Source: Lunularia cruciata (taxonomy: Eukaryota > Streptophyta > Marchantiopsida > Lunulariales > Lunulariaceae). From it: a stretch of DNA of 64,000 bases. The notes under the pieces are model-generated. The model was not told where the DNA came from. It saw only the letters and a program-made list of their open reading frames with translations, and did not search any database. The stretch lies in contig OX419757.1 of assembly GCA_948567375.1 (NCBI GenBank), forward strand, positions 8,742,001-8,806,000, in the 5' to 3' direction. The position numbers and the translations under genes were made by a program. Positions 1-11,814 of this stretch are shown here, piece after piece (positions within the stretch are counted from its first letter, which is position 1; each line of letters opens with the position of its first letter).

Positions 1-682
1 ATCTAGAAGGATGTTAGGTATGATGGGCTAGATAGATCAGATAGAGGTGTCATAGAAAGAGCACTTCTACTAATAGAGAAGGGCCGATAATAGCCTGAAA
101 ATGTAATACCAATAGCTAGACATGTTATCTAGAGGTGAAAATTAGCTTGGTAACATCTGGAAGAATGTTATAGATAGTGGACAAAGTAGATTAGATAGAA
201 GTATCACCAATAGAGTATTTATACTAATAAGGTAGGAGTCAAAAATAGTCAACTTCAAAGCAAATTTTGAAGACCTAAATGGATGAATTAGGCCTTAAAA
301 ATGTGTAGCTTCCTCCCCCCAATAGAAAAGAGGATGGCCTTCTCTTCCTCCTATTTATCTCATTAAAAGCTTTCCAACAATACCTCACCCATGCAATTTT
401 GAGATTCCTACAAGAAGATTCCCCCCAATCAAAGCTTGGTTGACCAACCAGATAGGACCAAAACCAACATGTCATGTGTGCACACAACTAATCTTAGGGT
501 AGAGCTCCTTGCCAACTCATCTATCCATGTATCTGATCCAAGGGTGGATTTTCCTTTGAGGGAATTCTCTTTGCTATATAATAAAGTCAAGGTCCTCCTT
601 TGGGGCACCAGAGGATTAAGTGTGAAGCTTGTATTTCTTCTCTTGTGTTTCTCATAAAAAATCATATCCTTGAAACATTACA
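1..682 (+). repeat. 5' LTR of element A (left end outside the window)
   Basis: This stretch matches 16220-16910 over nearly its whole length, and both copies end in the same ATTACA. An intact copy begins TGTAATACC at 16164, so about 55 bases of this LTR lie left of the window. A second TGTAATACC at 105 marks the start of an internal duplicated segment, also present in the other LTR. The LTR is followed at once by a primer-binding site. Small ORFs inside it are not genes. Confidence 0.85.
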
Positions 683-683
683 A

Positions 684-695
684 TGGTATTAGAGC
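684..695 (+). promoter_or_regulatory. Primer-binding site, initiator-Met tRNA type
   Basis: TGGTATTAGAGC lies one base after the LTR end. The usual plant site complementary to the 3' end of initiator methionine tRNA is TGGTATCAGAGC, so there is one mismatch. It marks where minus-strand DNA synthesis of element A would start. Confidence 0.8.
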
Positions 696-758
696 AGGTG
701 TTTCAATCCAAGAGTGTGGAAAAAAATTGAGAGAAAAGAAAGATAGTGAGGGGTTAAG

Positions 759-1736
759 ATGGGGCTATTCTGGTTTTCTTTGGCAAGGATGGAGAAGATG
801 TAGAGGCCTTTGTGAGAGACTTCAAGAGAGCTTTCATAGGAAAGAATGAGAGGAGGGAGAATGAGTGGGCCTTATTATTACCAGATTTCTTTGAGGATGT
901 AGCACTTACATGGTATGAGTCAGAATACCAAAAGAAAGAGAGGAGAGATGGGAAGAAGAGTCTTGGGAAAGTTTGACTTGAGCACTCATTGAGAACTTTC
1001 TCCCATATGAGAGTTATGAAAGATTGATGAATGAGGTTACCTTTCTCAAACAAGGAGATGGAGAGAAAGTGAGAGTCTGTGTGGAAAGAGTGGAAAAGTT
1101 AGAGTCTAGATTTTGCATAGTGTTGAGGAAAGGTGGGGATGATGTGGAGACTACTATGATTGGCATAGGGACATGCTCACCAAGAATTTTGTGGGAGGGT
1201 TGAGACCACAAATTAGAAGCAAGGTGAGATATGAGAAACCTTCTTCCAAGGTTGAAGCTATCAAGATTGCAATTTGTATGGAGGAGAGTTTGGAAGGGGA
1301 TGAGAGTGATTTGGTGGTGAAGGAGGTTCTGCATCCTCCTCAAGGCTACAATTATGGTGGAATGTCTGATACTTTGGTGGCAAGGGTTGCACCACAAGTA
1401 GTAGTTGCTCCAGTTCTTGCACCTCCACCAAAGGATCCACTTCAAACCATCACAGAACAACTTGCGGATCTCAAGATCAATGTGGTGCAACTATGGGAGA
1501 AGAGAGAGGTGGATCAGAATTTAGGGAGAGGGCCTAGGAGTTATGGAAACTATCCATATAGAGGAGGTCAACCAACCAACAATTTCAATGATAGAAATTG
1601 TTTTGGTTGTGGAGGAAGGGGCCATATCCAAAGGAATTGCCTAAATTCTACTTACTATGGAGGAAGGGGTTATGAGGGAGCCAATAGAGGGAAAGAGGGA
1701 GGTAGTGAAACCCAAGTGGATCCTTATCCAAACTAG
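759..1736 (+). pseudogene. gag: D1 gag (capsid and zinc knuckle), broken
   Basis: The start ATG lies in the context GTTAAGATGGGG, the same start as the open gag of D2 at 61540. The capsid region reads on in changing frames; the clean part is 1173-1736. A CCHC zinc knuckle, CFGCGGRGHIQRNC, lies near 1603-1644, followed by a Gly-rich tail. Gag packages element RNA into particles. Against D2 there are single-base indels in the capsid region (around 940 and 1170), and a one-base loss plus TAG near 1733 that separates gag from pol. The ancestor probably had one gag-pol frame. Confidence 0.85.
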
Positions 1737-1739
1737 GTA

Positions 1740-4700
1740 AGGGGATAGCATCCATAGATGTGGTTGAGAGCAAGTATGAAAAGAGAGAGTGCTCAAACTC
1801 CAAGGGTCTTAATTTGGAGCTTTTGGCACAAGAGAAGAAGAGAGCTCGTTTTGCAGAGGATGTTCACTCTTCTCAAGGATTTACTCCAAGCAAGGATACT
1901 CCTATGTACTCGTACCTCAACACCATCAACAACAAAGACTCCAAGGAAGAAGTTGGGGATGCAGGATTTCTTGATTTCAAAGCAATAGTGGAACTACAAT
2001 GTGTTGGAAGATGTTTGTAGCCACAAGGCTAACATCACAGTGGGCCAATTGATTGCTTTGAGCCCCACCTTGAGAAAAAGGCTTAGAGGTAGTTTGAGTT
2101 CTACAAGGAGCAAGAGGAAGAAGAAGACAAAAGATCCAGTATCAATGGGGGTGGTGGATGCCAAGCCAGCACCATGGGAGGCTTGTGAATATGCTTCCAA
2201 GATTGATGTGAGAGTGAATGGTCACAACATCAAGGATGCATTGGTTGATGGAGGATAGTAGTAAATGCCATGTTAGAAAGGTTGATGAAGAAGTTGGGTA
2301 TGCTACCCTCAAGACCTTCAACATTTGTGGTGAGCATGGCAAACAAGCAACAAGTTTGACCAGTAGGGGTGATGGATAAGGTGGTAGTTTCAGTTATAGG
2401 AGTTCAAAATCTCATGACTTTCCAAGTCTTGAAGGATTCAAGCTATGACTTACTTCTTGGGAGGCCATGGTTGAGAGCAACACGCACAACTGATTGATGG
2501 CACAAAGGGTACTTGAGGATTGGGCCATCAAACCAAAGAGTCACCGTTTCTGTGACTAACACCACCAACACTTCACATTCAGATACACCATCTTTTGATT
2601 ATTGGGAATCAGATTTTGAAGAAGGAGCTTCAAGTTTGGACACAAGTATGGAAGAGGAGACTTCCACGGAAGAGGATGAATCTGAATCTGATTCAGATGT
2701 GTATCCTTTGTGTGCTATGGATTTTGGACCTAAGCCCGAGGTTTTGAAGGACCCAGATAAATCACCATTGACACTTGAGGAGGTAGAGAGAAGGTTATCT
2801 ACCCTCAAGTATGGTCCAAATGTTACCAAGGAGGAGAAGGTGAGATTTGAGGAGATTTTCTGCAAGTTCATCCATGTGTTTTCTTTTAAATACAAGGATT
2901 TGAAGGAAGTCACCTTAGAGGAGTACAAGATAGAGGTGGAGTCACATGCAAGACCAATCCGCCAAAAGCAACGTTGCATTAGCCCACCAATATCTTTGGT
3001 TGTGAAGGAGGAGATTGATAAGCTCAAGGAGGCTAGATTTATCTTTGAGGTAGAGAATTCAGAATGGGTGTCTCCAATTGTCATTGAGAAGAAAACGAAT
3101 GGCAAGCTTTGGGCATGTGTGGATTACAAGAAGCTCAATGTTGTCACCAAGAAGGACTTCTACCCATTGCCATTCATTGATGAGATTGGGAGGAGGTTGC
3201 AGGTCATGAGAGGTACAGTTTTGGAGATGGTTATAGTGGATATAACCAAATCAAGATTGCACCAAAGTATCAACAACTCACCACATTCACCACACCTTGG
3301 GGAACTTACGCTTTCAAGATCATGCCTTTTGGGCTTTGCAATGCTCAAGCCACATTCCAACGGTTCATGAACAAGGTATTTGAACCTTTCATTGGGAAAT
3401 TTGTGAGAGACTTCATTGATGACTTTTGTGCCTATGGGAGCAAGGAGGAGCACTTTGAGCACCTAATCAAGGTCTTGCAATGCTTGGATGAGGCAAATGC
3501 ATCACTCAACTTAGAGAAGTGCATTTTTGGATGTGAAGAAGGTCTACTTTTAGGGTACATCATCTCCAAGGATGGAAAAACAGTTGACCTTGAGAAGGTG
3601 AGGAAGATCTCAAACCTTCCATTCATTTCAAGCTTGACAAAGTTACGTTAATTATTGGGGATGGTTGGATACTATAGGAGGTTCATCTTCTCATTTTCCA
3701 ACAAGGCTTATGCATTGACCATCTACATGAAGAAGGGTGTAGATTACATGGTGATTTTGGAGGACAAGGAGGCTCTCAAAGCTTTTGAGGAGCTCAAGCA
3801 ATCCCTTGTTGTAGCTCCAATTCTTGCTAAACCTGATTGGAGTAAGCCTTTCATCCTCTACACTGATGCTTATAAAGTAGCTATAGGATGCACTCTTAGT
3901 CAATGAGACCAAGATGGGCATGATCACCCAATAGCTTATGCTAGTAGGCAGATGATTTCAACTGAGAAGAACTACTCTGTCATGGAGAGAGAAGGGTTGG
4001 CAATGATCTTTGGTCTCAAGAATTTTAGACACTACTTGATTGGAGGGAAAGCCACTATTGTCACAGATCACAAGGCTTTGAAGTACATCTTCAACAAGCC
4101 AAATGTTAGAGGGAGACTAGCAAGGCGGATGATACTCTTATTTGAGTATGACTACACCATTGAGGATAGAGCAGGAAAGAAATATGCAAATACTGATTTG
4201 TTATCTAGGGCCTATGATCATGATGGAGATGAGCCAATGGACAATTCCTTCTGGGATGAGGAGCTCATGACAATCTCAGTCACTCAAGAGGTTCCAATGG
4301 AGTACAAGGAGATTGTGGATTTTATGACAAGAGGTAACTATCCAAAAGGCATGCATGCTAGGGAGAGGAAGGCCCTTGCAACAAGATCTAGACCTTACAC
4401 AATGGTGGAGGATATTCTTTTTCACCAAGGAGAAGATTGTCTACTTTGAAGAGGAGTGGGTTAGGAAGAGTCTATCTTACTCATAAAGGAGTTTCATGAA
4501 GGTTTAGTGTGTAGAAGACACTTTGCAAGAAAGGTGTTTGCTTTCAAGATTCTAGATGCAAGTTACCATTGGAGAGTGATGTTCAAGGATTGTCTTGATT
4601 ATTGCAAAACTTGTCATGTTTGTCAAGATTTTGCTAGAAATTCTACATCCACTCCACCACTTAGATCTATTCCATTGCTAGGACCTTTTGAGAAGTGGGG

Positions 4701-5610
4701 AATTGATTTTGTAGGTCCTCTCAATAGAACCACAAGGAACAATTGGTACATTGTTGTAGTTATTGATAACCTTACCAAGTGGGTTGAGGCTAGACCATTG
4801 AGGGACAAGAATGAAGATGAAGTTGGTAGATTTCTTTATGAACACATTATCATTAGATTTGGATGCCCTTTGGAGTTGGTTTTTGATAGAGGAGGAAAAT
4901 TTACACGAAGCATTACTACAGCCATGCTAGGACATTTCTCTATCACACATAGAGTAACTACATCCTATAAGCCAAATTCCAATGGCTTGGCAGAGAGAAC
5001 CAATCAGGCCTTGTGCATGATGTTGGCCAAAGATGCAAATATGGAGGGGGCTTAATATCATGGAGACAAGAGGATTCATGCAGTTTTGTGTGAGTATAGG
5101 ACAACCATGAAGACTTCCACAGGATATTCTCCATTTCAATTGGAATATGGTATTAAGTCTACCCTACCTATTCACTTTGATCTTCCTACCTTCCAAAGCA
5201 TTCATAAGAGATTGAAGAAAGCACAAGGAGGTGATGCAAAGAAGTCATGGAAGGAACAACTCATGGAGTTGGAAGAGGCAAGAGTAGTTGCTATGGTTTG
5301 AATGGAGCAAGCCCAAAGGAAACAAAAGGAGATCTATGACAAGAGGCAAGGCCAGAAGAAGGTGGAGCCTTTCAAAGAAGGTGATTGGGTAATGTCGTTT
5401 GATTCTATGCAATTCAAGAGAGTGCAAAAGTAGTTTTTGCCTAAGTACTTTGGACCTTTCATAGTGGAGAAGGTATGGGGCAATTACACCTATGATCTCA
5501 AGGCGTTGGGAGGAAGACACTTTGATAGAATTAACCATGATAAGTTGAAGATGTATCATAGAAGGTAGAGAGACCTTCACTTTGAGGACAAAGTGAAAAC
5601 TTAGTCCGAG
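1740..5610 (+). pseudogene. pol: D1 pol: protease, RT, RNase H, integrase, broken
   Basis: Protease lies around 2190-2480, with active-site LVDGG at 2241-2255 followed by a frameshift, and a LLLGRPWLR end. The reverse transcriptase runs about 2930-3650 and keeps the catalytic box as FIDD (3412-3423); a frameshift lies near 3310. RNase H follows at 3655-4440 (LYTDA, then VTDHKALKYIF). Integrase at about 4490-5560 has the HHCC finger (CKTCHVC) and all three catalytic acids: GIDFVGP, VFDRGG and GLAERTNQ. Several in-frame stops interrupt it (TAA near 3650, TGA near 3904, 4447 and 5299, TAA near 5053). No chromodomain is visible. Pol would copy and integrate the element in the nucleus; this copy cannot. 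Confidence 0.88.
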
Positions 5611-5616
5611 GGTAAA

Positions 5617-6308
5617 TGTAACACTCATTTGTGCATGTGTGTGGTATTGTGATATTTAGCTTGGGACTACAAGTACTTGAGAGATATTATTTATATAGAG
5701 ATAAAGGATGGTTCCACATTAGTCATGATTAGCTAAAGTTAGTTATAGCTAAGATAGAGGGGACCTTACTTTAGAAGAAGTGGAAAAGATGAGCACCATT
5801 ATTTTGGATTCTAATGTGTTGACTTGGTATTATTCCTAGGTGTTTGGCTTTGAGGAAAGAGTTGAGAACTCTTGGGCCCGCAAGCCTTTTTGTTTTGGAT
5901 TCTTCTATAGTCCAAGGATAGCACATGTGAAGGAATCCTTGACTTAGTGGTTGGGTCAAGATAAGATCATATGCTAGTGGAATATGCCCATGTGAATGGA
6001 TATTCTTTTCTACTTTTTGATTTTACTTGACTTTTAGTCTAGTAATTTGAGTTACTGCGGTAATTAGTAACTTTGGTACATAACTATTTTGCAAGTATAT
6101 AAACAAGGGGTGAGGAGGTACTCATCATCCTTTCATTTGCAACTATCTCTTTGAGTTCTCTAGTGAGCAATGTCTTGAGTCTTGGTGTTAGCCTTGAAGG
6201 AGTATGAGTGGAGTTGGGATTCCTTGCCTCCTTAGTCCATGGTGTGCTACCATAATAGCCATCAAAGGTTCATCTTGAGTAAGAGACATGGCGGCTTATA
6301 GAGCCCAC
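5617..6308 (+). repeat. 3' LTR of D1 (D-family LTR)
   Basis: It begins TGTAACAC after the pol end and purine-rich GAGGACAAAGTG. The first 590 bases match 59363-59957, and the whole length matches 45992-46669 more loosely. The right end (about 6308, ...CCCAC) is set by comparison with the 45992 copy and is uncertain by a few bases. A TATA box is at 6096-6103. It is nearly 700 bases long and encodes nothing. Confidence 0.85.
6096..6103 (+). promoter_or_regulatory. TATA box in the D-family LTR
   Basis: TATATAAA in the context AAGTATATAAACAAGG, conserved at about 59840-59850 in D2. It is the likely core promoter of the D family. Confidence 0.55.
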
Positions 6309-6446
6309 TTTGAACTTGACTAATTGGAACCCTGGGCTGTTAACACAACATCAATACGAGCCAATTCCTTGGGTCCATCAAGTTCAACTTACCATAGCCA
6401 ATTCCACCGAGTCAAACAATGACTTTGTTACCTGTCACCTGACACA

Positions 6447-7140
6447 CCTATTGGAAGTATAAGGGGACAAAACAAGACAAAGATCCTGATGAATTTATCA
6501 AAGAATTCAAAGTCATTATCTTTGCCAATAAGGAACATGACTCCATGGATCATCTGTGAATTTTTCCATGTCTACTTTGAAGGCCCAGAGTTGGTATACC
6601 CATGTAACCCAGAAGGTGTTCATACTAGCCAATTGAGTAGACTTGCAAAATGGCTTCAACGGAACAATTCCAGGAAGTTGACTACAATATGGGTATCTTT
6701 GCGGCACTCAATGATTTGGATTGAGGAAAGAAGGAGAAGTTGAGAGACTACTCTAAGCGGTTCATGGCTCTCTTGAACCAAGTCCCAAAGCAATCCGGTG
6801 TGGTGTGTTACTCCGATGCCCAAGCCATTACCTGGTTCCTTGGCGGACTCTCACCAGAGATTCATACCTTTGCCAAGGAGAGGAATGTAACTTTCTTGGA
6901 CAAAGTACTCAAACATGTTGCCTGGTATGAGGCGGCCCATTCTCACTCATCCAACAACCAAAGAAATTGGGAGAAGAAAGGCAAGAAGCCCAGAAGGAGA
7001 GCTTCTCACAACACATCCCCTTCTTTGGAGGAATCCTCTATGTCTTCTAGTTCTTCTTTGGAATCCAAAGAAGATTCAAAGCCAAGGAGGATACAAAGAC
7101 ATGGAAGCAAGAAACTAGTAATGACTCCACAAGACTGTAA
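6447..7140 (+). pseudogene. gag: Element B gag, capsid part, broken
   Basis: The reading begins around YWKYKGTKQDKDPDEFIKEF (6447-6506), typical of a plant gypsy capsid start, and breaks by frameshift near 6560-6740. From 6740 a clean frame runs to 7140 (RDYSKRFMALLNQVP ... WFLGGLSPEIHTFAKE), followed by a Lys/Arg- and Ser-rich tail. The motif around YSKRF...GLSPEI is the usual retrotransposon gag core. No credible start codon is visible, in line with a lost 5' end. Confidence 0.8.
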
Positions 7141-7489
7141 ATAAGGCGGATCAAAAGCTGGAGACTCTTCTTAAAAATTTTGTGGATTTCAAGATCCAAA
7201 TGATTGGGGCTTAGGACCAAAGAAAGCCTCCGTCATTTGGTAGACTAAATGTATGGTGCACTATGTGTGGTAAATCCAACCATACTAATATAAAGTGTAT
7301 GACGCGCATTGCATTTCCAGTGCAACAAATTGATTGGGTTCTAGGTTGGGACTAAAGTGAGGAAGATGAGATTGTGTACCAGACCCAAGAGGTACAACCT
7401 CAAGCAAGCACATCGTATCAAGGTCCAAGGTATGGACCTTGGGAGTATACCCACAATGCTCCCCACAAAGACCACCAATGGGCGGCCAA

Positions 7490-7700
7490 AATAGGCCTCA
7501 AAATGTTGCATTGGGTGCTTGTTATAATTGTGGCTCAATGAGATATTGGTCTCCAAACTGTATGGAGCCAAGACGACAAATTAAGTACATCCCACTATGA
7601 GGAAATTGTAAAGGATTGGGGCATACTGGAATCCATTGTCCACAACCACCAAACCCAAAGCTGCCTGTAAAATATGTACAGATCCCAGTTGAGCATGCTA
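7490..7700 (+). pseudogene. Element B nucleocapsid zinc-knuckle remnant
   Basis: In one frame it reads ACYNCGSMRYWSPNC, a CCHC knuckle with the His position changed to Trp/Tyr, then after a stop GNCKGLGHTGIHCPQP, a second knuckle-like stretch. Such knuckles bind element RNA. Stops and the missing ligand show decay. Confidence 0.6.
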
Positions 7701-8384
7701 CGCTCCAGGAAAAAGGGGGATACCAATGTATATTGTATAACACTTGAAGAGGAGAGGCTTCAAGAAGGGAGTTTGGCGTTTGAAGGAGAATGGCCAGACC
7801 TCAAAATTTTGAAGGTTGAGCCACACTCGAGTAAGAAAATGCATGATTCCAAAGAAGCATGTATTACTTCTCTATCCTCACAAAAGGCAAAGAGGTTGCA
7901 TCCAAAAGCTATTCTTTTTACTTAGGAGGAAAAGATTCTAGCAAAAGCTAAAGCTAAAGCCTTACTGAAGGAAATTAACGAAGCACTACAAAGAACTTGG
8001 GAGATGAGTTGGAGGATAAGAAGATGGGTCATCTTGTTTTTCCAGCGGATATCAGATCCAAAGTGAAGGATTTGATCCAAGCCAAAGTTGGCTAACCCAA
8101 AGAACATCGGGGTTAAGACCGCCAGTACTCCAATCACCATCTTAAAGCACCCCAAAGTCTGATTTGAACGAGGAGGGACTTTGGACCTGAAGACAAAGGT
8201 GAAGAAGATGAAGTTAGGAGGAGTCCCTTAGTATGATATTGTGGCCTATTTGGCATCTACAAGTGCTAATGTCACATTTAAGCAATTATGGGAGGACAAC
8301 AAGCTGTATAAGAAGCAGCTGAGTTTGGCTTTCAAGAAAGTAAGGGCGATGACCAAGAAAGACTTGCCCAAAATTTATTGTATT

Positions 8385-8640
8385 GAATAAGAAGATTTGG
8401 GATCTCCCAAAGTGGACGTAGAGATTGCAGGCTGCATGATCACATCCATACCCATTGTTTTGGGGTTGGGTGTGAATGTCATGACAGAAGACACTGCACA
8501 TCGATTGGGGTATATGACATTTGAACCAACACCCCGAATTTGGGAATTTGTGGATCAGACCAAGAGACGGCCTTTGGGCATGCTGTCAAATATTACTATG
8601 GTCATTGGAGGGGTGCCTTTCAAGTTAAATAACATTGTGT
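8385..8640 (+). pseudogene. Element B aspartic protease remnant
   Basis: The frame at 8397-8640 reads VDVEIAGCMITSIPIVLG, then GVNVMTEDTAHRLGY, the fold expected around the active site of a retrotransposon protease. The Asp of the catalytic D-x-G triad is not present (it reads GLG), so it would be inactive. It ends in a stop just before the RT frame at 8642. Confidence 0.65.
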
Positions 8641-8641
8641 T

Positions 8642-10500
8642 GTGACCAATAGCCAAAATTGGTTACCCGCTCTTGATCGGAAGACCCTAGTTGTACAATG
8701 CTCAAGTTATTGTGGATTGGTGCACCAACAAAAGCTGAGGTTCAAGGACATCTTGTCCAAAGATCAGAAGCTGGTGACAGTGAGTTGGACAAAGGTTCCT
8801 CACCTTGGGGAAACAACGTCGTCAAAAGACAAAGATGAATCCAAAAATTCATCGTATTTGTCTTCAAGAGACTCCAATGACAAAGTCCAAGTCAACTACT
8901 TGGAATGCTATGAGGTAGAGGTAGAGGTCAAGGACAAAGACCCATACGACATTACCTTGGGTGAAAACAACTTGGAGCAAGGAGGTTTGACTGCAGTTCG
9001 ACTGGGATTAAGCCAAGTAAGCCATGTTGAAGGAGTCATCAACCCCGATGATTGTCAAGATGTTGTCTTGACTGAAGGAGAAATCTTAAAATTTTTGAAG
9101 ATAGTCACTTTAGAGGAGTTGGCAAGATACACTACCCTGTTTATAGAATTCCAGGATGTATTCACCTGGTCTATTGAACAAATGCCAAGTATTCCACAAG
9201 AATTTAGAGAACACCGGATTGATCTGATTGGGTGCAGTTCCGATTTGGCAAAGATAGTACCGCCTGAACTGTACTTGCTCTTGGTAAAAGATGAAATCAA
9301 CAAGTACTTAGGGGCCAAAATAATCTTTCATGTCTTAAGTAGTGAGTGTGTCTCACCCATTGTCATTGTTCCAAAGAAGACGACCGAGAAGATTTGAGTG
9401 TGCCAAGATTTTTGCAAACTGAATGCAATCACAAGGAAGGATCATCATCCCTTGCCTTTTACCGATACCATTTTGGACCAAGTAGTTGGTCATCCTTGCT
9501 ACAGTTTTATCGATGGATTTTTAGGGTACAATCAAGTATCCATCTAAGAAGATGACAAGGATAAAAAAACATTCACTCTAGATTGGGGCACTTTTTCTTA
9601 CAATCAAATGCACTTTGGGTTTTGTAATGCCCCCCTACTTTCCAGCAGATGATGAATGCAATCTTCAAGGATTTTTTGCACAAATTTGTGGAAGTCTTCA
9701 TTGATGATTTCTATGTGTTTGGGCGAAGAGAAGTAAATTTAGATTACCTTCTCCAAACTTTTGAAAGGTGTTGTTTTGCTGGTTTGTCATTACACCTAGA
9801 GAAATTCTTCTTTGCAATGAAGGAGGGAATTCTTCTAGGGCATCGGGTGTCAAGCCAAGGTATTGAAGTTGATGTTGAGAAGGTAAAATTTATCTCAGCT
9901 TTGGAATCCCCTAAAAACATCCAGGAGCTGAGGGCCTTCTTGGGACATGTCAAATACTACAGATGCTTTGCATCAAACTATGCAGTGCTTGCTGCACCCC
10001 TTACAAAGCTTTTGAAGAAGTCCAAAGACTACTTGTGGGAAGCAAAACAAGAGGGAGCTTTCCAAGTATTGAAGAAGAAACTGGTTGAAGCACCAATTAT
10101 GAGGGCTCCAAATTAGGATGCCTCTTTTCATGTGTATGTGGACACTTTGTCCATGGAAATCGGGGTAGTCTTAAGTTAGAAGGACAAGAAGAAGAAGGAC
10201 TACCCAATTTATTATGCCAGCCAAGAATAATCAGTTTCAGAAAAGAACTATTCAACAATTGAAAGAGAAGCACTTGAAATGGTTTGTGCCTGCAAGAATT
10301 TTTGCCACTACCTATTGGGATACAAATTTGTCTTTTATGTTGATCATTACGTGTTGCAACATTTGGTCAAGAAGGCAGACTTTTCCGAGCAAATTGCAAG
10401 ATGGATCTTGTTGTTACAAGAGTTCACAAACACTATATAAGTAAGGAAGGGAGCTTTGCATTTGAATGCAAACTTCCTATCTAGGTTAGAAACTCAAGAC
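8642..10500 (+). pseudogene. pol: Element B reverse transcriptase and RNase H, broken
   Basis: The linker and RT begin in the frame 8642-9397 (ECVSPIVIVPKK), which ends in TGA. RT continues with KLNAITRKDHHPLPF near 9417-9461 and MHFGFCNAPPTF near 9609, and has catalytic FIDD at 9697-9708. The thumb region LRAFLGHVKYYRCF is near 9930. RNase H covers about 10110-10500 (YVDTLS; NYSTIEREALEMV). In-frame stops at 9397, 10116 and 10179 and several frame changes make it a pseudogene. The nearest families are Athila/Tat-like gypsy RTs, judged by eye only. Confidence 0.82.
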
Positions 10501-10719
10501 CAAGACTTGGAAGTCTATGATTGGTTTCCTGATGAAGAGTTGTATCATTTGATGGCTATGCAATGTACAAGGTATGCGGCCGAGTATCACTATATGTATA
10601 CTTGTCATTGTCCTTAGGGACTTGACCTGGAGCAGAGGGCAGTCTTCCTCAAGAAGATGGGATAGTACCAACTAAAACACAACATTTTATTTAAGCTGGG
10701 TGAAGACAAAGTACTTTGG

Positions 10720-11801
10720 AGATTCTTGGAGGCATACGAAGTCAGAGAAGTCATTGAGTCTTTACACTCTAAAGCATCCAGAGGATACTATGGGTTGAAG
10801 AATAATGTGAAGGAAATCCTTTCAATAGGGTATTGGTGGCCTATGATGTATAAAGACACACACACACTCATATTTGAAGTTGTGATGCTTGTCAAAGAAC
10901 ATGAAAACTGACGGCTACTTCCCAATGGCCTTTGAGACCGATTTTGCCATTGGCTCCATTTGAGAAATGGGATATTGATTTTGTGGGTCCAATTCAACCA
11001 GTAACCCAAGTCATGAGGAAGAGATATATCTTGGTATGCATGGATTATGCTACCAAGATGGTAGAAGCAGAAGCAACACGGAGAGATGATGCGGAAACAG
11101 TCGCAAAATTTTTCTTCCAATACATCATTTCACATTATGGGTGTACTATGGAATTGGTCAATGATTGGGAAACTCATTTTTTGAACTCCATAGTGGAAGC
11201 AATAACCAAGTACTTCCAGCTTAAACATAGGAAGACAACTCCCTATAATCCAAAAGTGAATGGACTAATGGAGAAGGTCAATGGATTGTTGTGTAAAATT
11301 TTGAATAAGGTGACAATCAATTACGCCTATGATTGGGACACAAAGTTACTTGCAGCTTTGTGGGAATATAGAAAAATTGAAAAGATTACTACCAACAAAA
11401 CTCCATATTTCTTGACATATGGATTGCATCCCATACTACCAGTTGAATTTGAAGTACCATCATATTGGATTCTTTGTGAGGAACGATTGTTGGAGGAAGA
11501 AAGCCAAGATCTTTGGATCCATCAATTGATGTGGTTAGAAGAGAAAAGAGACAATGAAATGCAAACCACAAAGGAAGTGCAAGAACAGAGGAAGGTCAGG
11601 CACAATAAGAGAATCAAGCTTGTGGCTATTAAGGAAGGGGATTTGGTGCTATTATATGACAATCCCCAAATATTTTTTCTGGGCAAATTGCATTTAAGGT
11701 GGATAGAGCCATATTGTGTTGTGCACATACATGCCAATGGCTCTATTCAACTTGCAGACCTGGAAGGCAATCCTTTTGCCACTCAAGTAAACATTGGATG
11801 A
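10720..11801 (+). pseudogene. Element B integrase, mostly open
   Basis: The zinc-binding N-terminal part is decayed (10720-10911). From 10932 a 290-residue frame is open: KWDIDFVGPIQ (first Asp), LVNDWETHF (second Asp), GLMEKVNGLL (Glu), so the DDE triad is present. The C-terminal region has KEGDLVLLYD and LADLEGNPFATQVN, the usual SH3-like end of plant gypsy integrases. It stops at 11801, slightly early compared with relatives, probably because a deletion removed the last residues, the polypurine tract and the left end of the LTR. Confidence 0.82.
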
Positions 11802-11814
11802 CATTTTTAGCATG

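Larger units (their letters stand above)
727..6308 (+). mobile_element. Ty3/gypsy element D1, 5'-truncated, ending in its 3' LTR
   Basis: From about 727 the sequence matches the second D copy (from about 61510) through gag and pol, and it ends in an LTR of the D family at 5617-6308. Its own 5' LTR and leader are missing: the D sequence begins about 30 bases after the primer-binding site of the unrelated element A. The order gag, protease, reverse transcriptase, RNase H, integrase is the Ty3/gypsy order. Frameshifts and stops make it non-functional. Either it inserted with loss of its left end, or the junction is a template-switch product. Confidence 0.85.

Noticed and set aside
2599-3105. 168-codon minus-strand frame in D1
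   Set aside because: It lies opposite the acidic linker and RT of D1, where the plus strand has clear motifs. The same shadow occurs at 63395-63685.
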